Below, piece by piece: positions 17,281 through 25,919 of a DNA stretch of 35,294 nt. The notes beneath the pieces are model-generated. The model was given only the letters and a program-made list of their open reading frames with translations, ran no database searches and was not told where the DNA came from. The translations under genes were made by a program, and so were the position numbers. The stretch comes from a bacterium. GTDB taxonomy: Bacteria > Zhuqueibacterota > QNDG01 > JAGLOF01. The stretch's first letter is position 1. Each line of letters starts with the position of its first letter. Location of the stretch: the NCBI GenBank assembly GCA_023139105.1, contig JAGLOF010000145.1, forward strand, positions 1 to 35,294. Reading direction: 5' to 3'.

Positions 17281-19443
17281 ATGAGATACACTCGCTACAA
17301 ATTTACTTTTTTATCACCTCTATTCTACAAATTACAGACGATTTTAATCGCGATCTTTTTATTGCTGCAATCCATACCTGGTTATTCTCAGGATGCTAAG
17401 AAAGTGCAATTGGCTGAGCTTTATAAAATGTCACTTGAAGAGCTTATGAATGTTAAAGTAACAACAACTACAAAATCTGAAATATCAATCAATAAATGTC
17501 CCGGTATTGTAAGAGTTTTCACCAATAAGGATTTTGAAAAATATGGACTTACGACTCTGCGAGATGTATTGTCTTTTATACCGGGAATCCAGATTCAGGA
17601 ATATATGACCGGAGTAAACCTTGTTTGGATAAGAGGTGTGCAGTCACGGTATAACAGTAAAGTGCTGCTGTTTATTGACGGTGTTCCGGTAAGGGATAGT
17701 TATTATGGAAGTTTTTGTATTAATGAAGCAGTCACATTGAATAATATTGAAAGAATAGAAGTTATTAACGGCCCCGGTTCAGTTTTATATGGTGCTAACG
17801 CTTTTGCGGGAATTATTTATATAACTACTAAATCAAATGTAAATATTGAACCGGATGAAAAAACTCATTTTAGTATCAATAGCAATGGCGGTTTTGGAAA
17901 AAGCTGGGGTGATATAGAAGGTAAATATGAAAAAGAAAACAAATATTATCCATACACAATTGGAGTAGAAGGAAGCGGAAAAGGTTTTTACGGGTATGGT
18001 GAGTATTTTTATAGTAAAGGTTTTAATCCGGAACTGACCAGGGATGGAACCAGTTTCGAACATGACCAGCATCGTGAGAAAAAGTATTTTATGTTAAAAT
18101 ACAAACGTAGCAATTTTTCTTTTATGGGAACAATTAATGATTACTACTATCCATATACCGCGCATAAATCTGATAGGGATCAACGTTTACATAGAATTCC
18201 GGTTTATGGAACAGTCTCTTATAAAAAAGACTTTAAAAATATGGGCAAATTTAATATTCAGGCTTATTATAATTATATCTTTTTTAAGAGATACAGTTTT
18301 TATTTTCTAGATGAGGGTGTTCCCCAAAGGACATTGGAAGGAAAAAAGGAAAATTTTAATAATACAATTCTATATGGAATTGATTGTGATTATTTATACC
18401 AATGGCAAAAACACTTATTAACTTTAGGGTTTTCATATCAGCATGATGAATCGGAAAAAATAAAAAGCAGAACAATTAATTATTTGCCTTCTTATGAAAA
18501 GGGAGAGTGGAAAAAGAATATTGAAGATGATGTGAAACGTAATAATATCGGAATATTTATTCAGGATTTATGGGAAATAAACAGTAATCTTATATTAACA
18601 ACCGGCATCCGCTATAACACAATGTCCCGTTTTGATGACCAGTTTAATTACCGGCTTGGATTAACAGGGCAAAAAAATAAATTTTATGGCAAACTTCTTT
18701 ATGGATCCGCTTACCGGGTTCCGGTTTATAGAGAGTACCTGAAAGTTGGAGTAATAAATAAAGAACTACAGCCTGAACATTTAAATACCTTTGAAATTCA
18801 GGCCGGATACACATTTACAAAAGGAAATTTTAATTTAACTTTCTTCACAAATTCATATAGAGATTTTATCGAAGAGATTTCCATAACTGTTTTAAGGGGT
18901 GATACACTTGAAGGTAGTGATGAATATAATCTAAATTTTAAGTCAAGGAATATTTCCGGTTTAGAATTTAATTCGGTTTTATACCCGGTAAATAATTTAA
19001 GTATCATCTTAGCCGCTTCCTATTTATTGTCTGCAAAAGAAGAAATGGGGGGAATACCCAATTTTATAGTTCCCGAATTTGAATATGATATTAAAAAACA
19101 CGATCTGTATTTTTTAAGTAAATTTACATTCAATCTTTTAACATCATACCGGATATTCAAAAAATATAATTTGGGTGTAAATTTGATTTATTATTCTCAC
19201 AGGAATAAGCCTAAGGAATACCAGACATGTATAAATGAAGAAGACAGAAGGCCGCAAAATGCTGATGCTTTTACTAAAGTTGATGTTTTTACAAACTTTA
19301 GATTTAAAAAAACATTTTTCGAGTTAAAAATAAATAATATATTTAACTCAAGAATATACAGCCCGCCGTTTGCAAAAATTGCCAATTATGATACAGAATG
19401 GCCGGGAAGAGTCTTGATTTTCAGCATTAAACATACTTTTTGA
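17281..19443 (+). CDS. TonB-dependent outer-membrane receptor (TBDT6)
   Basis: A 720-residue receptor with a signal peptide ending near GYSQDA. The mature start is KMSLEELMNVKVTTTTK. The plug carries IRGVQSRYN, LFIDGVPV and NGPGSVLYGANAFAGIIYI, and the barrel ends in IKHTF with terminal Phe. TGGAGG about five bases before the ATG is a strong ribosome binding site. It is the last receptor of the array and lies 84 bp after TBDT5. That gap shows no hairpin or clear promoter. No terminator is visible downstream either, before the promoter of the regulator gene. Confidence 0.9.
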   Translation: MRYTRYKFTFLSPLFYKLQTILIAIFLLLQSIPGYSQDAKKVQLAELYKMSLEELMNVKVTTTTKSEISINKCPGIVRVFTNKDFEKYGLTTLRDVLSFIPGIQIQEYMTGVNLVWIRGVQSRYNSKVLLFIDGVPVRDSYYGSFCINEAVTLNNIERIEVINGPGSVLYGANAFAGIIYITTKSNVNIEPDEKTHFSINSNGGFGKSWGDIEGKYEKENKYYPYTIGVEGSGKGFYGYGEYFYSKGFNPELTRDGTSFEHDQHREKKYFMLKYKRSNFSFMGTINDYYYPYTAHKSDRDQRLHRIPVYGTVSYKKDFKNMGKFNIQAYYNYIFFKRYSFYFLDEGVPQRTLEGKKENFNNTILYGIDCDYLYQWQKHLLTLGFSYQHDESEKIKSRTINYLPSYEKGEWKKNIEDDVKRNNIGIFIQDLWEINSNLILTTGIRYNTMSRFDDQFNYRLGLTGQKNKFYGKLLYGSAYRVPVYREYLKVGVINKELQPEHLNTFEIQAGYTFTKGNFNLTFFTNSYRDFIEEISITVLRGDTLEGSDEYNLNFKSRNISGLEFNSVLYPVNNLSIILAASYLLSAKEEMGGIPNFIVPEFEYDIKKHDLYFLSKFTFNLLTSYRIFKKYNLGVNLIYYSHRNKPKEYQTCINEEDRRPQNADAFTKVDVFTNFRFKKTFFELKINNIFNSRIYSPPFAKIANYDTEWPGRVLIFSIKHTF

Positions 19444-19493
19444 ATGTTATTGTGGGTTAAATAGATTGGATCACTGCTGTATTTTACATAAAT

Positions 19494-19522
19494 TTGACAT
19501 TTTTATATAGAGTTACTATATT
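19494..19522 (+). promoter_or_regulatory. sigma70-type promoter of the RpiR-family gene
   Basis: TTGACA at 19494-19499 and TATATT at 19517-19522 are separated by exactly 17 bp. Transcription would begin near 19529, giving a leader of about 35 nt before the ATG at 19564. Only about 11 nt would precede the alternative ATG at 19540, so the promoter also supports the later start. Confidence 0.75.
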
Positions 19523-19563
19523 AAAAACATTCTGAGTGTATGATAAACAGTTTAAGGATAACT

Positions 19564-20436
19564 ATGCAGGATAGTTTAAAAGAGTTAAAACAACGAATTC
19601 AGTATCAGATTCCATATTTAACCAAATCCCAGAAAATTATTGCGAATTATATTGTTGAGCATCCTCATGAATTTGCACTGTCATCTGTCCGGGAACTTGA
19701 AAAAGAATTGAAGACAAGTAAGGCGACAATTATTCGTCTGGCTCAAAGATTGGGGTATCAAGGATATCAGGAGTTAAAGTCTATCTTCCGGGAAAGCATC
19801 CGGCAGGAGATGTCGCCGATTCACCGTTTTAAATCCATCCTTTCTGACGGTGATGATGTCTCTAACCTTTTACATATCATTGCTGGAGAAACTATTAATA
19901 ATATTGAGACCTCACTCCAACTCCTTGATTTTGAGCAGTATGAAAAAGCAATCCAATTGATTGAACAAAAGAATCAGATTTATACCATGGGAGTCGGGAT
20001 TTCATCATTCCTGGCGGAAATGGCCTCTTACTTGTTGAACAGGGTGTCTGTAAAGTCCAGTTTTATTATTCCCGGACCTATTCGTATTGCAGAGCAGCTC
20101 ATTAATTTATCAAAAAATGATTTAATTATTGCTTTTTCCCTTCCTCCATATCGTGAAGAAACAATTCAGGCGGTAAGTTATGCAAAAGAAAAGGGAATGC
20201 ATGTCATTGCAGTGACTGATAAAGCAACAAATCAAATTGTTCAGTATGCCGATATTTTGTTGCAGGTATCTGTAGACAGCTCAACGGTTTCTAATTCAAT
20301 TATGGCAATGCTGGTTGTTTTTTATGCTCTTAGCGGCCAAATTGGCATGGACCAGAAAAATAAAACTTTAAAAAGAATAGAGTCTCTGGAGCATGTAAGA
20401 AAGGAGCATTTGGGAAAAAAAATAGTTAAAACATAA
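19564..20436 (+). CDS. MurR/RpiR-family transcriptional regulator
   Basis: A 290-residue regulator with an N-terminal HTH_6 domain (about 5-80; LKTSKATIIRLAQRLGYQGYQELK is the helix-turn-helix region) and a C-terminal SIS domain (about 125-260). SIS domains of this family usually bind a phosphorylated sugar. AAGGA at 19554-19558 and the upstream promoter favour the ATG at 19564 over 19540. The gene sits alone between the receptor array and the uptake operon, with its own promoter. The motif AAACAGTTT occurs in its leader (19545-19553) and again in the leader of the next gene (20586-20594), so it may control both itself and that operon. The effector is not evident: no sugar kinase or isomerase gene is nearby. 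Confidence 0.92.
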   Translation: MQDSLKELKQRIQYQIPYLTKSQKIIANYIVEHPHEFALSSVRELEKELKTSKATIIRLAQRLGYQGYQELKSIFRESIRQEMSPIHRFKSILSDGDDVSNLLHIIAGETINNIETSLQLLDFEQYEKAIQLIEQKNQIYTMGVGISSFLAEMASYLLNRVSVKSSFIIPGPIRIAEQLINLSKNDLIIAFSLPPYREETIQAVSYAKEKGMHVIAVTDKATNQIVQYADILLQVSVDSSTVSNSIMAMLVVFYALSGQIGMDQKNKTLKRIESLEHVRKEHLGKKIVKT

Positions 20437-20443
20437 AATCTTC

Positions 20444-20472
20444 TTGACATGAGACAGTAATAGTGATATATT
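20444..20472 (+). promoter_or_regulatory. sigma70-type promoter of the uptake operon
   Basis: TTGACA at 20444-20449 and TATATT at 20467-20472 are 17 bp apart. A TG one base before the -10 box (20464-20465) makes it an extended -10 promoter. Transcription would start near 20479, leaving a leader of about 220 nt before the ATG at 20700. Confidence 0.75.
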
Positions 20473-20699
20473 TTTTATATTGAGATGAAACAAATAGTCC
20501 GGTTTTTTTGTTTTATGAAACAAAAGGGCGCGGCATTTCTTTTGATCTAGTATGAAACTTTTTGAATCAGACTATAAAATCAATGAAACAGTTTGTGTCA
20601 TTATTGAGTGCTTATTTAAATTGAATGACTGTTTAATTATTAATAGTAAGTGATCAATAAAAAACAATTATGTTTACGGCTAAAAATCAGGAGGTAGAT
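20473..20699 (+). promoter_or_regulatory. Long leader with candidate operator sites
   Basis: This gene-free stretch lies between the promoter and the receptor gene. It contains a perfect 8-bp dyad, TTTTGTTT at 20506-20513 and AAACAAAA at 20518-20525, with a TATG spacer, about 28-47 bases into the transcript. It also has AAACAGTTT at 20586-20594, the reverse form ACTGTTT at 20628-20634, and four ATGAAAC copies starting at 20485, 20515, 20552 and 20583. These are candidate binding sites for the RpiR-family protein upstream. No recognised riboswitch fold or terminator was seen. AGGAGGT before the ATG at 20700 is a strong ribosome binding site. Confidence 0.5.
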
Positions 20700-23600
20700 A
20701 TGAATCAACGAGGGGACAGGATTAGAAAGATTGTGATTTTGTTTTTGCTGTTTGTTGTTTCAGGGTATCTAATTTCCGGAACTACCGGAAAGATTCGTGG
20801 AATTGTTCTGGATGCTCAAACTAATCAACCAATTTTTGCTGCCAATGTAATGATTCAGGGCACTTTATTGGGTGCTGCATCTGATATAAACGGTAATTTT
20901 ACAATACTCAATGTACCGCCGGGCAAATATGATGTCAAAGTTCAGATGATGGGTTATTCAGCAAAAATAATAAGTGGAATTCAGGTTGTTGCTGATCGAA
21001 GTGTGAATCTTAAATTCACGCTTGAAACGATGGTTGTTGAGGGAGAAGCTGTTGTTGTAGTTGCTAAAAGAGATTTGATTCAGGTGGATGTTTCAGCAAC
21101 GGAATCAGTAGTAACCGCTGAGCAAATTCAAAACACACCTATGGTTAATCGGATCGAAGATATGCTGACTATGCAGGCTGGAGTTAGCGGTTCAGCTGAA
21201 GAGGGGGAGTTAACTTTGAGAATGGCCGATCCCCGTGAAGTACTGGCCATGGTAGACGGCTATTCCATGCGTGACTTCAAGAAAGGCGGTTCTTATTTTC
21301 CTGTGAACTACGGCGTGGTTGAAGAGATCAAGATCATGCGGAACGGTTACAATGCTGAATACGGGCAGGCCAGGTCGGGAATCATCAATGTGATTACCAA
21401 AGACCCCGGCGCTAAGTTTAAATTCAATATCGATTATCAATACTTAGCACCCCAGAGCCTTCATGCAGGACCCAGCGTCTATGACTGGCAGAATTCTCCG
21501 GATATGGCGTTGCGCACAGGTTCAGGTGCTTTTACCGGAGATACCCTGGCATTTATCGACGGGTATGATCAATACGATATTCAGTGGGCTGGGTGGGATT
21601 ACTGGGAGAACGTGTTTGCCAATGATATGAATCCCAAAAATGATTTTACATCTGAACAATTGAAAGAGATTTGGGAATATACGCATGTCCCTGTCAATTA
21701 TCAGGCCCGGACAGGGCACAATCTGGATTTGTTTGCCAGTGGGCCCATTAAGATGTTGCCGTGGAAAAGCGGCTTTACAGCTGGTATGCGTTATGAGAAA
21801 CGTCCTTTTACATATCCCCAGCCAGTTGATTTTTATAAGAATTTGAGCTTCAATTTGAAATGGATCAATACTCTCAGTGCCAGTACAAGGCTGGTTCTCA
21901 ACGGAGTCTATTCCAAGGTTTCTTCTGTTGAAGACGGCGGTTCTCAAAGCCGTCTTGAATCAGGGGGACGCCTTTCTTATACGGGAGTCAATAATCGTCA
22001 GATTTTTTATGGCGGGGGTATGGACCTGGTTGATCAGCGTACCCTTATGTTCGGTGCCAGACTGACTCATGTATTCAGTCCAACCAGTTTTTTTGAGGTT
22101 TCAGCCAGTTATCATGAAAGTGCATGGGAAGAAAAGCGTCCCAAAGCAGCTACTGATGGACGCTGGTTTGTGGATGCTGATGGAGACTCTTCCTATATTC
22201 ACAATCCCCAGAGTGGTTGGATTAGTCCTGCAGACGGAAACCGGGCTCTGGGTTTTGACGCCCTGCGCATCAAGATGGGACATGATGTCTGGGAGCAGTC
22301 GTACGGATCGGGATTTACCTGGGATGATTCATGGGCGAAGCGTTATGAGTTAAAAGCTTCATACACTAATCAGTTCCATCACAGTCATGAAATGAAAGCC
22401 GGCCTGGAAATGAGTATCCAGGATGTCTTTCAAAACCGCATTCACTGGAGACGTGACAATCCTGCGGAAGAGTACCTCAGCCAGTATCACGTCAAACCGC
22501 TTCAAATTGGCGGATATATCCAGGATAAGATTGAATTCAAGGGGCTGGTCGCCAATATCGGTCTGCGGCTGGATACCTATACCCCCAATTCCAATCTTCT
22601 CGACATTGATGAGCTGCTGAGTACAGCTTGGCTGACTCAGGACAGAGGTTCAAAGACGGTTTACCTTGCAGTTAAGGATGGAATCTATCCAACGGTTCCA
22701 GGTAAGACGCGTGTCGATATCAGTCCGAGAATAGGTGTCTCATTTCCCATTACTGTGACATCGAAAATATTTTTCAACTGGGGCCATTTTGCAGACATAC
22801 CGGATATGAACCGCTTGTATGGCAGGGTACTCAACGGCGGAGATCAGCGGGTTGAGATTTTTCCAAATTCAAACCTTGGTTATGAAAAAACAATTGCCTA
22901 TGAATTGGGTTACGACCAGAGTTTCTTTGGTTTTCTCCAGGTTCATGTCAGTGCTTTTTATAAGGATTACCGCGATAATGCAGGATCTGTGGCCTATATG
23001 AATCTTTTCAATTCCGGTGACTGGGTGCGAACCTATGAGAATATCAACTGGCGGGATGTAAAAGGTGTAGAGATAGAGATTCGCAAAGACGGTGGACGTT
23101 TTATATCAGGTTTCCTGAACTGGTATCTGACTAAACAGGCTGAAGCCGATTACGATTATCGGTTTCTGGGCAGTTCAAGACCTGTTCGCACACTGGAAGA
23201 TATGTATCTCGGTAAACCCCAGGCTGATTTCAGTCCTCCGGTTTCCAGAGGTTCGGGTATGATTTCTCTGCGTGCTCCTTTTAATTGGGGTCCCAAAATT
23301 TGGGGATTTGACATTCTGGGCGGCACTTCAGCCAATTTCCGAATTAATTATAGAGGACCGCGTCTGACATCGCATCCCGATGTGGAGTTCCGTCGCCGTC
23401 ATCCGGATGTACGTTTTTACACCATACCCTATGTCAGTACCGATCTGCGCCTGATTAGAACATTCAAGTTGAGGGACTTGCGTTTTGAAGCTTATTTGGA
23501 TGTGACGAACTTCCTGGTCAGCAAATACCGTTATCCGCCTTCAATCCCGACCTCTCTGGCTTCCGGAGGACAATCCGGTTTCAGCGGTCACATTGCATAC

Positions 23601-23747
23601 TATGATGATTTGTACATGAACGGTAAAACCAACAAGGTGGGCTCCGAGGACGTCAGTGATCCCAAAATACTTGAGACTTGGCGGGACTGGGGATTGTATC
23701 GTGGTGAACTCAGAACTTTCACATTGGGACTTCGAATCAAACTCTGA
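20700..23747 (+). CDS. TonB-dependent receptor with carboxypeptidase-regulatory-like domain
   Basis: A 1015-residue outer-membrane receptor of a larger class than the six upstream. It has a signal peptide (about 1-28), a CarboxypepD_reg-like beta-sandwich (about 30-106; GIVLDAQTNQPIFAANV, NGNFTILNVPPGKYDV), a plug (about 118-237; MRNGYNAEYGQARSGIINV) and a long barrel. The end is GLRIKL rather than a terminal aromatic. AGGAGGT before the ATG at 20700 is decisive over an in-frame ATG at 20670. Receptors of this build import oligosaccharides or oligopeptides in FCB bacteria. No SusD-like lipoprotein follows. Instead an FN3/T9SS-type protein and a PorV/PorQ-family protein come next, a trio that recurs in KSB1- and Calditrichota-type genomes. 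The peptidases further down make peptide the better guess for cargo. Confidence 0.92.
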   Translation: MNQRGDRIRKIVILFLLFVVSGYLISGTTGKIRGIVLDAQTNQPIFAANVMIQGTLLGAASDINGNFTILNVPPGKYDVKVQMMGYSAKIISGIQVVADRSVNLKFTLETMVVEGEAVVVVAKRDLIQVDVSATESVVTAEQIQNTPMVNRIEDMLTMQAGVSGSAEEGELTLRMADPREVLAMVDGYSMRDFKKGGSYFPVNYGVVEEIKIMRNGYNAEYGQARSGIINVITKDPGAKFKFNIDYQYLAPQSLHAGPSVYDWQNSPDMALRTGSGAFTGDTLAFIDGYDQYDIQWAGWDYWENVFANDMNPKNDFTSEQLKEIWEYTHVPVNYQARTGHNLDLFASGPIKMLPWKSGFTAGMRYEKRPFTYPQPVDFYKNLSFNLKWINTLSASTRLVLNGVYSKVSSVEDGGSQSRLESGGRLSYTGVNNRQIFYGGGMDLVDQRTLMFGARLTHVFSPTSFFEVSASYHESAWEEKRPKAATDGRWFVDADGDSSYIHNPQSGWISPADGNRALGFDALRIKMGHDVWEQSYGSGFTWDDSWAKRYELKASYTNQFHHSHEMKAGLEMSIQDVFQNRIHWRRDNPAEEYLSQYHVKPLQIGGYIQDKIEFKGLVANIGLRLDTYTPNSNLLDIDELLSTAWLTQDRGSKTVYLAVKDGIYPTVPGKTRVDISPRIGVSFPITVTSKIFFNWGHFADIPDMNRLYGRVLNGGDQRVEIFPNSNLGYEKTIAYELGYDQSFFGFLQVHVSAFYKDYRDNAGSVAYMNLFNSGDWVRTYENINWRDVKGVEIEIRKDGGRFISGFLNWYLTKQAEADYDYRFLGSSRPVRTLEDMYLGKPQADFSPPVSRGSGMISLRAPFNWGPKIWGFDILGGTSANFRINYRGPRLTSHPDVEFRRRHPDVRFYTIPYVSTDLRLIRTFKLRDLRFEAYLDVTNFLVSKYRYPPSIPTSLASGGQSGFSGHIAYYDDLYMNGKTNKVGSEDVSDPKILETWRDWGLYRGELRTFTLGLRIKL

Positions 23748-23781
23748 TCCACACATTGTGGATTAGTTCAGGAGGTAGAAT

Positions 23782-25896
23782 ATGAATAATGGTAAACAGC
23801 AGATCGTCGTACTGTTCATGGCTCTAATGGTCACGCCTCTGGTATTCGGTCAGATGAAATCCCATCTGATCAACAATATCTGGGTGACCCGCTGGGATAC
23901 GGAGACCTATTCCTCAGGCGATGATAATTTTCATCGCTTCACATATCCTGCCGGTGACTTTGCAGGAGAGACTAAAAATTACAATAACAGAGGACGCGGA
24001 TTGTGGATCGGCGTCAAGGATTTTATTGATTACGCTGATCCCAATGTTGATTCCGTCTATTATGATGCTTTTGTCAATCAGAATGGTGTGGGCAGATCGG
24101 ATCCCGGGTATACCAGACCGCTCTCCAACCGGAAGTATATCCGTAAACCGTTGCCTGATATTCTGATCAACCTGAAGAATGAGAGGCATCCCAATGATCA
24201 CCAGTTGGGATCCATTATTGACGGGAATCTGATTGCAGATGAAATGATTGAAACCATTTATGCCACACGCATTGGCATTCAGGTGACAAAGCGGTCGTAC
24301 GCCTTTGCTAATCCCAATCACAGCAATTATATCATTCAGACTTATAATTTCAGGAATAACGGAAACTTTGACGACGACACCACCAATACACCGGAACAGC
24401 GGATGCAGGATCTGAAGGGTGTGTACTTCGGTTTTCTCTACAATGCATGCCCGTCGCGAAGAATAGGTTACTATGTGATCCGCGACTACACTCACTGGGC
24501 CCATTACTATGGATCAGAGTCGGGAGACAGCCTCAAGATCGGTTATGTTTATGATGGCGATGCCATGGGAAACAGGGCAGACGGATACAATCAGGGTGCT
24601 GAATGGGATGATCTTGGAAAACCCGATGTGGAACGGGATGGGGCGACAGGAGAGTTTACCGGATCAGGAGAATTCCTTTCTTATCAATATATCGGATTCG
24701 GCCTTCTGCATGCTGACATGGCATTTAATAATAGAGCCAATGATGCTGCTCAGCCGGCCACAGTGATATGTGAGGCCGAGGATTTGATGGACGACCTCTA
24801 CTGGCATTCGGATGTTGGCAAGTACAATTTTTTGAGTTGTAAAAGAAAAACCATTGGGTCCGATCTGGGTGAGTATCCCGGACCTGATCATCTGGACGCC
24901 CGTGAATCATATGTCACTTTTTCCATCGGTCCCTATGATATCCCCTATGGAGAAGAAGTGAATATCGTGCTCTATGATGCTGCTGGCGGCATTAACCGGA
25001 AACTGGCTAAAACAGAAGGTGCCAAGTGGGTTGAAGGAACTCTTGAATTTGAGGGTTTAACCGGCGATGAGGCAAAAGATGCGTTGATCGGCACTGGGCG
25101 TGATTCTCTGTTCAAGGCGGCAGGTCGTGCCCAATGGGCCTGGCGCAACGGTCTGGATCGTGTCCCGTCACCGCCAAGGTCACCCGGTATTGACATTGTT
25201 CCCGGCGTGGGTCAAGTGACAATCAAGTGGGAAGATGTAAGTGATGAGCCTGGTCTGGCAGGTTACCGGGTCTACCGCACCAAAGATGAATACACCAATC
25301 TCTATGAGTTAGTTCACGACACGCGAGAGGGCTCGAATCCGCTGGCAACCCAGTACATCGATCATGATGTAGAGCTCATGAACAGTTACTACTACTATGT
25401 AAGTGCATACAGCAATGGCTCTAACAATACTACTGGGCTCATTCCCGGTCAACCCCTGGAGTCAAGTCCTTATCTCAATCGTCATATGAGTCCCGTGAAA
25501 CCCGGTGTACAGACAGGGACAAGCATGGATTCCATCTACGTGGTTCCCAATCCTTATCATTATCGGGGACTTTCGTTTGGCGGTGAAGCCAATCTCAGAA
25601 GATATGAAGCTCAGGATGACGCCTGGGAGCTGAAGGATCAGATCTCATTCGTAGGTCTGCCCACCCGTGCCAAGATCAGGATATTCACCATTCACGGCGA
25701 CAAGGTTGCGGAAATTGATCATCCCGATCCCACAAAAAGCTATTCCATATACGGCTCAGGTGATGAAGCCTGGTTCCAGATTACTGAAAGCCATCAACTG
25801 ATCAAGTCTGGTGTCTACTTTTATCTGGTTGAAGGATGGGATGCCAATGATAATTTTCTGGGCATCGCTAAAGGCAAGTTTGTTGTAATCAGGTAG
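23782..25896 (+). CDS. Secreted FN3-domain protein with T9SS-like C-terminal region
   Basis: A 704-residue exported protein with a signal peptide ending in LVFGQ. The first 450 or so residues are a region I cannot assign. A fibronectin type III domain follows at about 470-565 (GQVTIKWEDVSDEPGLAGYR, then YYYYVSAYS). The C-terminal part starts with IYVVPNPYHY and ends GVYFYLVEG...GKFVVIR, which resembles T9SS-type sorting or surface modules found in this group of phyla. It probably sits on the cell surface, working with the receptor 34 bp upstream. AGGAGGT precedes the ATG. A binding or capture role is inferred from position; no catalytic motif was seen. Confidence 0.85.
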   Translation: MNNGKQQIVVLFMALMVTPLVFGQMKSHLINNIWVTRWDTETYSSGDDNFHRFTYPAGDFAGETKNYNNRGRGLWIGVKDFIDYADPNVDSVYYDAFVNQNGVGRSDPGYTRPLSNRKYIRKPLPDILINLKNERHPNDHQLGSIIDGNLIADEMIETIYATRIGIQVTKRSYAFANPNHSNYIIQTYNFRNNGNFDDDTTNTPEQRMQDLKGVYFGFLYNACPSRRIGYYVIRDYTHWAHYYGSESGDSLKIGYVYDGDAMGNRADGYNQGAEWDDLGKPDVERDGATGEFTGSGEFLSYQYIGFGLLHADMAFNNRANDAAQPATVICEAEDLMDDLYWHSDVGKYNFLSCKRKTIGSDLGEYPGPDHLDARESYVTFSIGPYDIPYGEEVNIVLYDAAGGINRKLAKTEGAKWVEGTLEFEGLTGDEAKDALIGTGRDSLFKAAGRAQWAWRNGLDRVPSPPRSPGIDIVPGVGQVTIKWEDVSDEPGLAGYRVYRTKDEYTNLYELVHDTREGSNPLATQYIDHDVELMNSYYYYVSAYSNGSNNTTGLIPGQPLESSPYLNRHMSPVKPGVQTGTSMDSIYVVPNPYHYRGLSFGGEANLRRYEAQDDAWELKDQISFVGLPTRAKIRIFTIHGDKVAEIDHPDPTKSYSIYGSGDEAWFQITESHQLIKSGVYFYLVEGWDANDNFLGIAKGKFVVIR

Positions 25897-25919
25897 CCAT
25901 TTGAGATAGGAGAGTTCAG

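Noticed and set aside
23914-24504. Long minus-strand open frame opposite the FN3 protein gene, and a similar one at 31553-32104 opposite S41-1
   Set aside because: Each lies antisense to a well-supported gene, has no recognisable domain, and fits the pattern of shadow frames in GC-richer coding DNA.
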